From: 66-474 sp036759545 | Lineage (GTDB): Bacteria > Pseudomonadota > Gammaproteobacteria > Xanthomonadales > Rhodanobacteraceae | NCBI GenBank assembly: GCA_036759545.1 | Contig: DAIOUL010000001.1 | Location: forward strand, 1-64,000 | Length of the DNA: 64,000 nt | Direction of reading: 5' to 3' | In this document: piece by piece, positions 27,168-36,500 of the stretch | How positions within the stretch are numbered: the first letter of the stretch is position 1 | Layout of the letters: each line of letters starts with the position of its first letter | The notes under the pieces: model-generated | Told to the model about the DNA's origin: nothing | Database searches by the model: none | What the model saw: only the letters and a program-made list of their open reading frames with translations | Position numbers and translations under genes: made by a program

Positions 27168-30100
27168 CGTCCGCCGAGGTCAGTAGCACGACCGCTGCTC
27201 ACGATCCATTCGCGGAAACGACGTTGGCGCGCGTCGTGCCCGCGATCGAGGCACAACGCGAAGTATGGCTGGCGGCCAAACTGGAGCCCGCCGCTTCGCT
27301 GGCCTACAACGAAGGCATTTCGCTGCACTTGCGCGGCAATCTCGACACGGCGGCGTTGCATGGCGCCCTGCAGGAGCTGCTCGCACGCCACGACGCATTG
27401 CGCGCGACGCTGAGTCCGGATGGCGCCGAGCTGTGCATCGCCGAGAGTGCCGAGGCGGCATGGGCGGAGCAGGACTTGTCGACGCTCGACCACGACGCGC
27501 GCGATGCTGCGGTCGCGGCGACGTTGCGCCGCGCTGTGGAAACGCCGTTCGATCTCGAACACGGGCCGTTGCTGCGCGCCGAGCTGCTGCGGCTCGGCAC
27601 GGACGATCATCTGCTGGTTCTGAGCGCGCACCATATCGTCTGTGACGGATGGTCCTGGGGCGTGCTAATGAGCGACCTCGCCGCCTGCTATGCCGCGCTG
27701 CTGCACCACCAGGCGCCGGCACTCGACGCAGCGGATTCCTTCGCCGACTACGCGCTCGAGGAGATTCATTACGCGGAATCGGATGAATTCCGCGCCGCCG
27801 AACGCTATTGGCTGGGACGTTTCGACAAACTCCCCCCGGCTTTGGACCTGCCGACCGACCGGCCGCGACCACGAGTACGCAGCTTCGCTTCGCAGCGGCG
27901 CGATTGCACGCTCGATCCGGGCTTGGTCAAGGTCGCAACGCAAACCGCCGCACAACAGGGTGCGAGCCTGTATGCGTTACTCCTCGCCACTTTCGCGCTA
28001 TTGCTGCACCGGCTTTCAGAACAGGACGATCTCGTCATCGGGATTCCCGCCGCGGGCCAAGCAGCGACGGGACGTCCCAATTTGGTCGGCCACTCGGTCA
28101 ACATCCTTCCTTTGCGCTGCGCGATCGATGGCGGCGCGCCGTTTGCGCAAACACTTTCGCGGATCCGCGGCGATCTGCTGGATGCGGTCGAACACCAGCG
28201 CTACACGTTCGGTACCTTGCTGAAGCGGCTGGCGATGCCGCGCGATCCGGCGCGGCTGCCGCTGGTGAACGTGCTTTTCAATCTGGACCGCGCGCTCGGT
28301 CCGGAACAGGCGGCTTTCGAGGGCCTGGAATTCGAGCTGGCCACGCTGCCGCGCAGCTTCGAGAATTTCGAGTTGTTCGTCAACGCGGTCCAGCTCGGCG
28401 ACGGTGCCCTGAGCCTCGAGTGCCAGTTCAATAGCGATCTGTTCGACGCGGAGACGATCGACGCATGGCTGGATGCATACGCCACGCTGTTGCGTGCCGC
28501 TTGCACAGACCCGGCCCGCAGTGGCGACGCGCTGGAAATGCTTTCCCCCGGCGCGCGCGCGAAGCTCGACGGATTCCAGCCGCCAGCGGCCACGTTCCAT
28601 GAAGCGCGGCTGGCGCACGAGTATTTCGAACGTGCCGTGGACCGTGCAGCGACGCGCCAAGCGCTGCGCTGCGCCGACATCCGTTGGACCTACGCCGAAC
28701 TGGAGTCCCGCGCCAACCGCATTGCGCACGCTTTGCGCGCACGTGGGGTCGGCCGTGGCGCACTGGTCGGGCTGGCTCTCGCACGCGGCCCGGACATGAT
28801 CGCGAGCGTACTCGCGGTGCTCAAGGCCGGCGCGGGCTACGTTCCGCTCGACCCCTCGTTTCCGGTTCAACGTCTCGCGTTCATGGCGAGCGATGCATCG
28901 CTCGCGGCATTGGTCGTGGACGACGCGCCGCCGGAATGGTTCGAACATTCGAGCGCTGTCTTGTCGCTCGCCGCCAATGCTGCGGAAATCGATGCGCAGC
29001 CCGAAACGCGGCTGCCTCGCGATGAGCGGTCGGCGGCTCCCGATTCGATCGCGTACGTGATCTACACATCCGGTTCGACCGGCCAACCCAAGGGCGTGCA
29101 GGTGCCGCACCGGACCACGTCTAACTTGTTGACGTCGATGCAGCGCGTGCCGGGCATCGACAAGGATGACAGGCTGGTCGCGGTAACGACGCTGTCTTTC
29201 GACATCGCGTTCGTGGAGCTGATGTTGCCGCTCTGCGCCGGGGCGGAAGTGGTGATTGCGGATCACGACCAGGTCCGTGACGGAGCGGCGTTGCGCGCGC
29301 TGATCGAGAACAGCGCGGCGACGGTGTTGCAGGCGACGCCTTCCGGCTGGCGCATCCTGCTCGACTCCGGCTGGACCGGCCATCCGCGATTCAAGGCCAT
29401 CACCGGCGGCGAACCTTTGACCCTCGATCTTGCGGAAGCGTTGCTGTCGCGCTGCGGCGAGGTCTGGAACGGCTACGGACCGACCGAAACCACGGTGTAC
29501 TCGACTTACTGGCGCGTCGCCGCGCCGCGCCGCGGCATCTTCATCGGCCAGCCGATCGCGAACACCGACGTTCGCATTCTGGATGAGCGGGGAATGCAGT
29601 GTCCGGTGGGCGCCCCAGGCGAAATCACGATCGGGGGAGCCGGCGTTTCGCTGGGGTATCTCGGACGTCCGGAACTGACTGCCGAGCGGTTCATCGCGGA
29701 CAGCTTTTTCCGCGAAGCGGGAACGTTGCGGTATCGCACCGGCGACCGTGGACGCTGGAGGTGGGACGGCAATATCGAACACCTCGGCCGGCTCGATTTC
29801 CAGGTCAAGGTGCGCGGCTACCGGATCGAGCTGGGCGAAATCGAATCCGCACTCGTCGCGCTTCCCGAGGTGGCGCGCGCGGTGGTCGTTGCGCGCGAGG
29901 AGCGGCTCGGCGATACCCGGCTTGTCGCCTATGTTGTGCTGCGGGCGGGTGCCGCACTGGACAGCGCGGCGGCGCGGACGCGCCTCAAACAGATTCTGCC
30001 GGAATACATGATTCCGCAGCATGTGGTGTTGCTGGACGCGATCCCGCAGTTGCCGAACGGCAAGATCGATCGCAAGGCGTTGCCCGCACCCACGGTGCAA

Positions 30101-33100
30101 GCCTCTCCGTCGTCGGCGCATGTCGCACCCCGCAATGAGCACGAGCGGCGCGTCGCAACGGCCATGGAGGAGATTCTCGCGTTACCCGGCTTGGGTATCC
30201 ACGATGATTTCTTCGCACTGGGTGGACACTCGCTGCTGGCTGCACAGCTCACCGCGCGGCTCAATCGCGAGTTCGGCCTCACGCTATCGCTCCGCACCCT
30301 GTTCGACTCGCCGACCATCGCGGGGCTGTCTGCGGTCATCGAGGAGCGGTTGAAAGAAGGCCAGGGCGATGCGAGCGAGCCGATCGAGCATCGCGCCGAC
30401 CAGTCGCGCGCGCCCTTGTCGCTGGTGCAGCAGCGCATGTGGCTGCTGGAGGAGATGAATCCGGGCCGCGTCAACTACAACACGCCATCGGCTCACCGGC
30501 TGCGGGGTCGGTTGGACGAGGCCGCCTTCGAGCGCGCTTTCCGCGAAATGGTGCGGCGACAGTCCGCCTTGCGCACCGCGATCGTCCGGGAAAATGGCGA
30601 GCCGATGCAGGTGGTGGAACCTGAGATCGAAATCAAATTGTTTCCGGCGGAGGATTTGTCCGGCTTGCCGGCCGGAGAACGCGAAGCCGTGTTGATGGAT
30701 CGTCTTCAACGATTGACGGATACACCCTTCGATCTTTCACGCGCGCCGCTGTTTCGCGTGCGCATGTTCCGCATGGCGGCGGATGAGCATGTCCTGTTCT
30801 TCATGCCGCACCACATCATCTGGGACGGATGGTCCTTCGATCTGGTCTATGGCGAGCTCTCGGAGCTCTATCGCGCTTACAAGACCGGTTCGCAGCCGAA
30901 GCTTCCGGCGCTGCCGGTGAGCTACGGAGATTTTGCCGTCTGGCATACGCGCTGGCTGGAAGGACCGCAACTCCAGTCGCAGCTCGCTTTCTGGCGGGAC
31001 AAGCTGGCCACCGTGGAAGAGCCGCAGAATCTTCCTGCCGACAAGCCGCGCAAGCCGGGCATGTCGGGAGAAGGCCGCACCGAATGGATCAAGGTTTCGG
31101 GTGAGCAAACCGATGCCATGCGCCGGATCGCGCGCGAGGCCGATGCGACATTGAACATGGCCTTGCTGGCTCTGTACTACGTGCTGCTGTTCGAAACCAT
31201 GGGGCAGCACAATCTCGTGATCGGCACTCCGGTGCGCGGGCGCAGCCAGGTGGAAATCGAATCGGTGATGGGATGTTTCAACAATCTCGTGCCGCTGTAT
31301 CTGCGGCTGGAACCGAATCTCCCTTTCACGGAGCTGGTGCGGCGGGTCAAGCGCATCGTGGTCGAGAGTTTCGAGCACCCGGATGTACCACTCGAACACC
31401 TGCAGAGCGAACTCAAGGCCAGGCACGGCGGAAACGCGTTGCTGTATCAGGCGCTGTTCTCGTTTCAGGACGCGCGCCAGCGCATCACGGATTGGGCCGG
31501 GCTCTCGCATGAACAGATCCTGCTGTTCCAGAGCGGAGCCAACGAGGACCTCGGCCTGTGGTTCTTGGAAAACAACTCCGGGATGATCGGCGGAGTGACT
31601 TTCAACGCGGATGTTTTCCGTCCGGATACCGCGCGCATGCTGCGCGAGCGTTATCTCGAACTGTTGAGTCGGGTGATCGACGATCCGGACCAAGCCGTTT
31701 CATCGCTGACCCGGATCAGCGATGCAGATCTTGCCAAAGTGCGGCAATGGAACATGCCCAAGGACATTCCAGGCGCAGCTGTCCGCATCGAAAAGGCGTT
31801 CGAGGCGCGCGCCGAACGCGCTCCCGCCGCGATTGCGGTGGCGGCGGCAAACAAGGATTTCACTTGTGCTGAAATCGAGCGCCTGGCGAACCAGATCGCC
31901 GCCTGTCTGCACCGGCGCGGCGTCGGCAGGAACAGCGTGGTCGCGCTGGCCGAGGAGCAGGGAGCCGATCGCACAGCCAGCCTGCTGGGAATCTGGAAGG
32001 CCGGCGGCATCTGTCTGCCGCTCGAGCCGGCCGATCCGCCTTCGCGCCTGAAGTCGATCATCGTCGATGCGAACGTGGCGGTAGTCATCGGCAGGTCGAA
32101 GCTGGAGCCTGCACTCGACTGGCCGCGTTCGCGTGCGCTCTGGCTCGATGCCGATCAGACGGAGATCGTCTCGGCTTCCGAATCGACCGGTGTGCCTGAA
32201 GCAGGTGCCGATGACGTCGCCCTCCTGATCTATCCCGGCGACACGGCAGAAACGGGAAGCGCGCGCATATTTTCGCACCGCGAGATCGGCCGAAACGCTT
32301 GGGCACTGCGCGGCCTGCTCGGGCTCGGCGACGAAGCGCGGGTGCTGGGGACCTCCGCGCCTTCCACCGCCATGTCGATGCTCGAGTGCGTGTTGCCGAT
32401 GATCGGTGGAGCGATCGTGGCGGCGCGTCCGGATGAAATTTCAAATGGCACGACGCTGATCCAGAGGATCAGGACCGGAAAACCGGACATCGTGTTCGCG
32501 GCGACGGATATCTGGAAAAAAATGCTGGCAGTCGACGTGGCCGGCATGCCCCGACTGAAAGCTGTCTGCTTCGGGGGAACCCCCAAGCCGCAACTTGTCG
32601 AAAAGATACTCGCCCGTCACGGCGAACTCTGGAACGCGCTATCGCTGGACGACGGCATCGTTGCCAGCTGCGGGCGTGTCGAGTCGACCGACGCTGCGAT
32701 CCACGCGGGAGGGCCACTTGCGGGCAACGTCATTTCGATAGTCGGCGACGATGGACGACCGCAACCGATCGGCGCGATCGGGGAAATCTGCGTGGCGGGC
32801 GATTGTGCGGGACAGGAGGCGGGCTCGCTGGAAGCCGTGGCTGCCCAAGCCGCGCGGCGCACCGGGTTCCGCGGCCGCTGGCTTGCCGGCGGCGAAATCG
32901 AAGAGCTGGGTCGGCTGGATCGGCGAATCTGCGCGAGCGGCCGCGTGGTTGATCCCGCAGCCATAGAGCAGGTGTTGCGCAAGCAGGCGGGCGTGGAAGA
33001 CGCCCTTGTCATCTCCAATGTGGATGCGGACGGAGCCGTCAAGCTGATCGCTTACGCAGTCAGGAAACGGGGTGCATCACCGGATGCGGGGATGTTGCAG

Positions 33101-34381
33101 CGCGCGCTGAAAGCGAATCTGCCTGCTGCGGCCAATCCGAGCAGCATCGCGATAATCGACGGGCTGCCCCGGTTGCCGAACGGCAAGATTGATCAAAATG
33201 CCTTGTCGAGTCTCGCCTCATCTCCCTCTGCGGTTCAGATCGAAACCCCGGGCGGCGATGCAACCCGGCAAAACCTGGGTGCACTGGAACGGGGGCTCGT
33301 CGATATCTGGCGCGAACTGCTGAGAGTGCAGCAGATCGGCATTCACGACGATTTCTTCGATCTCGGGGGCGACTCGCTGCTGGCGGTGCGCATGTTCCAG
33401 CGCGCGCAGAAACTCACCGGAATCAATCTGCCGCTGGCCACCCTGCTGACCGCGCCCACCATCGCGCGCCAGGCGGCGGCATATCGCGCGGCCGGAGCAA
33501 AGGAACCCGAAATTTTCCTACCCTCCGGTTCACCGGCCGAACCCGCACACGATCCGTGGGCACCACTGGTGCCGATCCAGCCGGGCGGTTCGAAAGCGCC
33601 GCTGTTCTGCGTGCATGCGGTCGGTGGAAACGTTTTGAACTACGTACCGCTTGCCAAGGCGCTCGACGAGGATCAGCCGTTCTACGGCCTTCAGGCGATC
33701 GGGCTGGACGGGATCACGCCCCCGATCGATTCGCTGACCGCGATGGCCACGCGCTACGTGGCGGAGATCAGGAAGCTGCGGCCGCACGGTCCCTATTTTC
33801 TGGCCGGCGGATCGATGGGCGGCATGATTGCCTATGAAATGGCACAACAGTTGCGCGCCGCCGGAGAGAAGATCGCACTGCTCGCGTTGTTCGATACATA
33901 CGGGCCCGAAAACAGGCAATTCGAGATCAAGCAGGACGATCCGCTCAGTCTGATGGGCAGGCGCTGGCGCGCGCGGCTGCAACGCGCGAGCGGTCTGGAC
34001 ATCCGCGGCAAGGCGGCGATGTTCGCTAACGCCATCGGCTGGCGGATGCGGCGAGCGGGAGACATTCTGCGCGTGCGCTGGTCGCGGGCGCGCGGAACGG
34101 CATTGCCCCACGAGCTTCGCTATCGCGAAGTGGAGCGCATACACGAGCAGGCTTATCTCGCCTACAAGCCAAAGCCCTATGAAGGTTCGATCGTGCTGTT
34201 CCGCGCCGCGGAGCAATGCGAAGGCATCAATGCGAGCAGGACATTGGGCTGGGAAGGCGTGGTCACCGGCGGAATCGAAATCGTCGATCTGCCCGGAGGG
34301 CACGATTCGCTGATCGAGCAGCCATTGCTGGTCGAGAACCTGCGCAAGGTGCTGGAGCGCGCGCAGGCCGCGGCGGGTTGA
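27164..34381 (+). CDS. NRPS: C-A-PCP-C-A(degenerate)-PCP-TE
   Basis: A 2405-residue protein starting in an ATGA overlap with the upstream megasynthase; a longer in-frame extension into that gene is ignored. C1 (HHIVCDGWS 156-164) follows the upstream aminotransferase module. A1 about 480-975 is intact (YTSGSTGQPKG, NGYGPTETT, NGKIDRKAL); its pocket reads D-I-V-Q-I-G-G-V-Y-K, with no confident match. PCP1 Ser1023. C2 has HHIIWDGWS at 1216-1224. A2 about 1541-2015 is degenerate: the P-loop reads IYPGDTAETGSA, the GPTE motif LSLDDGIVA and the TGD segment LAGGEIEE, and pocket position 235 is Ala. PCP2 Ser2071 (LGGDS) and a thioesterase (GGSMGG, Ser2217; GGHDS near the C-terminus) look functional. 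The last carrier must therefore be loaded in trans or skipped. Confidence 0.92.
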   Translation: MTSAEVSSTTAAHDPFAETTLARVVPAIEAQREVWLAAKLEPAASLAYNEGISLHLRGNLDTAALHGALQELLARHDALRATLSPDGAELCIAESAEAAWAEQDLSTLDHDARDAAVAATLRRAVETPFDLEHGPLLRAELLRLGTDDHLLVLSAHHIVCDGWSWGVLMSDLAACYAALLHHQAPALDAADSFADYALEEIHYAESDEFRAAERYWLGRFDKLPPALDLPTDRPRPRVRSFASQRRDCTLDPGLVKVATQTAAQQGASLYALLLATFALLLHRLSEQDDLVIGIPAAGQAATGRPNLVGHSVNILPLRCAIDGGAPFAQTLSRIRGDLLDAVEHQRYTFGTLLKRLAMPRDPARLPLVNVLFNLDRALGPEQAAFEGLEFELATLPRSFENFELFVNAVQLGDGALSLECQFNSDLFDAETIDAWLDAYATLLRAACTDPARSGDALEMLSPGARAKLDGFQPPAATFHEARLAHEYFERAVDRAATRQALRCADIRWTYAELESRANRIAHALRARGVGRGALVGLALARGPDMIASVLAVLKAGAGYVPLDPSFPVQRLAFMASDASLAALVVDDAPPEWFEHSSAVLSLAANAAEIDAQPETRLPRDERSAAPDSIAYVIYTSGSTGQPKGVQVPHRTTSNLLTSMQRVPGIDKDDRLVAVTTLSFDIAFVELMLPLCAGAEVVIADHDQVRDGAALRALIENSAATVLQATPSGWRILLDSGWTGHPRFKAITGGEPLTLDLAEALLSRCGEVWNGYGPTETTVYSTYWRVAAPRRGIFIGQPIANTDVRILDERGMQCPVGAPGEITIGGAGVSLGYLGRPELTAERFIADSFFREAGTLRYRTGDRGRWRWDGNIEHLGRLDFQVKVRGYRIELGEIESALVALPEVARAVVVAREERLGDTRLVAYVVLRAGAALDSAAARTRLKQILPEYMIPQHVVLLDAIPQLPNGKIDRKALPAPTVQASPSSAHVAPRNEHERRVATAMEEILALPGLGIHDDFFALGGHSLLAAQLTARLNREFGLTLSLRTLFDSPTIAGLSAVIEERLKEGQGDASEPIEHRADQSRAPLSLVQQRMWLLEEMNPGRVNYNTPSAHRLRGRLDEAAFERAFREMVRRQSALRTAIVRENGEPMQVVEPEIEIKLFPAEDLSGLPAGEREAVLMDRLQRLTDTPFDLSRAPLFRVRMFRMAADEHVLFFMPHHIIWDGWSFDLVYGELSELYRAYKTGSQPKLPALPVSYGDFAVWHTRWLEGPQLQSQLAFWRDKLATVEEPQNLPADKPRKPGMSGEGRTEWIKVSGEQTDAMRRIAREADATLNMALLALYYVLLFETMGQHNLVIGTPVRGRSQVEIESVMGCFNNLVPLYLRLEPNLPFTELVRRVKRIVVESFEHPDVPLEHLQSELKARHGGNALLYQALFSFQDARQRITDWAGLSHEQILLFQSGANEDLGLWFLENNSGMIGGVTFNADVFRPDTARMLRERYLELLSRVIDDPDQAVSSLTRISDADLAKVRQWNMPKDIPGAAVRIEKAFEARAERAPAAIAVAAANKDFTCAEIERLANQIAACLHRRGVGRNSVVALAEEQGADRTASLLGIWKAGGICLPLEPADPPSRLKSIIVDANVAVVIGRSKLEPALDWPRSRALWLDADQTEIVSASESTGVPEAGADDVALLIYPGDTAETGSARIFSHREIGRNAWALRGLLGLGDEARVLGTSAPSTAMSMLECVLPMIGGAIVAARPDEISNGTTLIQRIRTGKPDIVFAATDIWKKMLAVDVAGMPRLKAVCFGGTPKPQLVEKILARHGELWNALSLDDGIVASCGRVESTDAAIHAGGPLAGNVISIVGDDGRPQPIGAIGEICVAGDCAGQEAGSLEAVAAQAARRTGFRGRWLAGGEIEELGRLDRRICASGRVVDPAAIEQVLRKQAGVEDALVISNVDADGAVKLIAYAVRKRGASPDAGMLQRALKANLPAAANPSSIAIIDGLPRLPNGKIDQNALSSLASSPSAVQIETPGGDATRQNLGALERGLVDIWRELLRVQQIGIHDDFFDLGGDSLLAVRMFQRAQKLTGINLPLATLLTAPTIARQAAAYRAAGAKEPEIFLPSGSPAEPAHDPWAPLVPIQPGGSKAPLFCVHAVGGNVLNYVPLAKALDEDQPFYGLQAIGLDGITPPIDSLTAMATRYVAEIRKLRPHGPYFLAGGSMGGMIAYEMAQQLRAAGEKIALLALFDTYGPENRQFEIKQDDPLSLMGRRWRARLQRASGLDIRGKAAMFANAIGWRMRRAGDILRVRWSRARGTALPHELRYREVERIHEQAYLAYKPKPYEGSIVLFRAAEQCEGINASRTLGWEGVVTGGIEIVDLPGGHDSLIEQPLLVENLRKVLERAQAAAG

Positions 34382-34487
34382 AGGCGGCGGCGCGCGTCTC
34401 GGGCTCGGTCGATCAGCGCAGTACAAGAGCACGCACAAACGATCACGCGCGTGCGGACGGATGCATCGGTCGAGCTGGCGCCACGAC

Positions 34488-35492
34488 ATGCCCGATTTGC
34501 GACTCAGTGTGATCATCCCGACATGGAATCGCGGGGCGATGACCCTGCGCGCGTTGCGTTCGGTGCTGGCACAGCCTGACGCGAATCGCCTTGAAATCAT
34601 CGTGATCATCGATGGTTCGACGGACGACACCGAAATGCTGCTGCGCGCGAACCACGGCGAGGATCCGCGTGTGGACATCCTTGTTGTCCCGCACGGCGGC
34701 GTAAGCGCCGCGCGCAATGCGGGTTTCGCGAGGTCGCGCGGCGAGCTGATCTGCTTTCTCGATTCCGACGACTACTGGTTGCCCGGCGCTTTCGCCATCG
34801 CCGAAAGCGTGTTTGCGCGGCATCCTGGACTGGCTTTCGTCAGCCTCGACGGGAGCACCTTGCCCCGTCCCGGAGCGCCGGCGCTGTCGCGCGTCATGCG
34901 TGCCAATGGGCCCGGCTGGTCACATGCGGCTTTCGCGAACGCGCCGCTCGCCTTCGAAGATATCAGAGCCGGAACCGACAACCGCGCAACGCGCGTGCTG
35001 CTGGGGGATTTTTTCCCGGCGATCATTCACGGTGATCTGTTCCAGGTCGACGGGCTGTTCATGCGCCGCGAGGCGATAACGCGCGCCGGGCTCTTCGACT
35101 CCCGTTTCGACTATCTCGAGGATTGGGAATTCTTTGCGCGGCTATGTCTGCAGGGACACGGCGCTTACGTGGATTGCGCCGGCTTCTGCCGCGATGTGGG
35201 CCGTGACGACGAACTCACGCATCACCGCGCGGATACCTCGGTGCCGCTTCGGCACCTGCAGATCCTGCATTCGCTGCCGCGGCGATTTCCGCACCGCATG
35301 GCAGCATATGCGGACTGTTTGCGCGGCGCGATGGTGGATGCGCGCTACCAGATGGGTGCGGCGCTTTCGCGCAGCCGGCACCGGCGCTGGTCCCGGCCAT
35401 ATCTATGTCGCTGCCTGAAGCAACGTTACAAACCCGCGAGATCCCTGGTTCATCTCGCGAGATCGCTGCTTCCACGCGGCCGAGTTCGGTGA
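34488..35492 (+). CDS. GT2-family glycosyltransferase
   Basis: About 334 residues from the ATG at 34488 (an ATG at 34461 is also in frame; neither has a strong ribosome-binding site). The GT-A nucleotide-sugar fold is clear: LSVIIPTWNRGAMTLRAL, IIDGSTDDT, GVSAARNAGFARSRGEL and the DxD-like FLDSDDYW. LFDSRFDYLEDWEFFARL is the acceptor-side ED motif. It should transfer a sugar from a nucleotide sugar in the cytoplasm. It begins about 100 bases after the NRPS stop, in the same direction, so it may glycosylate the NRPS product or contribute to the polysaccharide repeat unit. The sequence does not decide. It converges with the sulfotransferase (3-base gap). Confidence 0.83.
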   Translation: MPDLRLSVIIPTWNRGAMTLRALRSVLAQPDANRLEIIVIIDGSTDDTEMLLRANHGEDPRVDILVVPHGGVSAARNAGFARSRGELICFLDSDDYWLPGAFAIAESVFARHPGLAFVSLDGSTLPRPGAPALSRVMRANGPGWSHAAFANAPLAFEDIRAGTDNRATRVLLGDFFPAIIHGDLFQVDGLFMRREAITRAGLFDSRFDYLEDWEFFARLCLQGHGAYVDCAGFCRDVGRDDELTHHRADTSVPLRHLQILHSLPRRFPHRMAAYADCLRGAMVDARYQMGAALSRSRHRRWSRPYLCRCLKQRYKPARSLVHLARSLLPRGRVR

Positions 35493-35495
35493 GAA

Positions 35496-36422
35496 TCACA
35501 TCCAGTGCGAGAGGTCGCGCCCGATCAACACCGACAAACGTTCGACATCCGGTCGGCAGCGCGCGCGAAGTTCCGCGTCACGCGGATCGGGCGGCTTCGG
35601 CTTGCCCTGATGCAGCCGCCGCACGGCCAGAACCACTCGGCGCCGGACAGCGTAGGGAAAAATCCGGTCCGACACTTGTCTGATCCCCGGTTGTGAATGG
35701 ACCGCGTTCAAGAAACGCTCCAGTCCACCCTTGATCGGAGGCTCGTTATATACCCGGAATTCCGGCACGAACGAGGGATCGACCTGGAGGAATTCCAGGA
35801 TTCCGCGATAGGTTTTCACAGGGTCCGCCGCGAGATCCTCAAGCAGCACTACATGCACGGAGTCGCGTCCGAACGTGCGCAGATAGCGCTCGACTTGCCC
35901 CGCGAACTGGGCCACGCCGAAATAATCCTGCCACGCTGGAATTCCGCGGGGCGCCAATCGCAAACCCCTGCGGCGCTCGCCGCTCGCCGCGACCGCTTCA
36001 TGGAAGTCGGCGATATTCTCGGTCGGCCCCAGCAGACAGTCTGCATGCCAGGAATGCATCTGTTGCACCGGGTCCCTGAGGGTGATCAGTATCCGGGCGT
36101 CGGGGCAAAACTCCTTGATACGAACGGCGGCCTCTTTCGAGTAGAGATAGAAGGCCGAGGCGTCGCCCCGCCACTTGTAGCCCTCGCTTCCCGCGTACAT
36201 CGCGAGATAGACCTGTTCATCCTTGATCGATTTTTCCGCGGGAAGATCGAGGTCGACGCAGAAATATGCCGGCTCTTTTGCATGCCAGTAGGCACTTTCT
36301 TCGTCGCCGGCCGGAAAGAAGATCTGCGGATGCTTGCGCAGATACTCGTAGAGGGAGGTCGTTCCGCATTTCGGCGCACCTACCAGGAAGAGATTGGGAC
36401 CTGTGCGTGCGGCTGAAGCCAT
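35496..36422 (-). CDS. PAPS-dependent sulfotransferase
   Basis: A 308-residue protein whose ATG at 36422 sits 6 bases after a strong GGAGG. The 5'-phosphosulfate loop is LVGAPKCGTTSLYEYL (residues 12-27). The 3'-phosphate site is LITLRDPVQQMHSWH, with Arg and Ser as expected for the cytosolic/heparan-type fold. The Lys in PKCGTT is the likely catalytic residue. It sulfates a hydroxyl or amine using 3'-phosphoadenosine-5'-phosphosulfate. It is the third and last gene of an apparent operon (A-T-TE synthetase, ThDP enzyme, sulfotransferase). The acceptor could be the synthetase product or the polysaccharide. Confidence 0.85.
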   Translation of the reverse strand: MASAARTGPNLFLVGAPKCGTTSLYEYLRKHPQIFFPAGDEESAYWHAKEPAYFCVDLDLPAEKSIKDEQVYLAMYAGSEGYKWRGDASAFYLYSKEAAVRIKEFCPDARILITLRDPVQQMHSWHADCLLGPTENIADFHEAVAASGERRRGLRLAPRGIPAWQDYFGVAQFAGQVERYLRTFGRDSVHVVLLEDLAADPVKTYRGILEFLQVDPSFVPEFRVYNEPPIKGGLERFLNAVHSQPGIRQVSDRIFPYAVRRRVVLAVRRLHQGKPKPPDPRDAELRARCRPDVERLSVLIGRDLSHWM

Positions 36423-36500
36423 CGAGAACCTCCGGGCATGTGCCCGAAGCATCGCGGATAATTAGATCACGCATTTCGCTCCGGCGGCAGAGCCGGAGCG

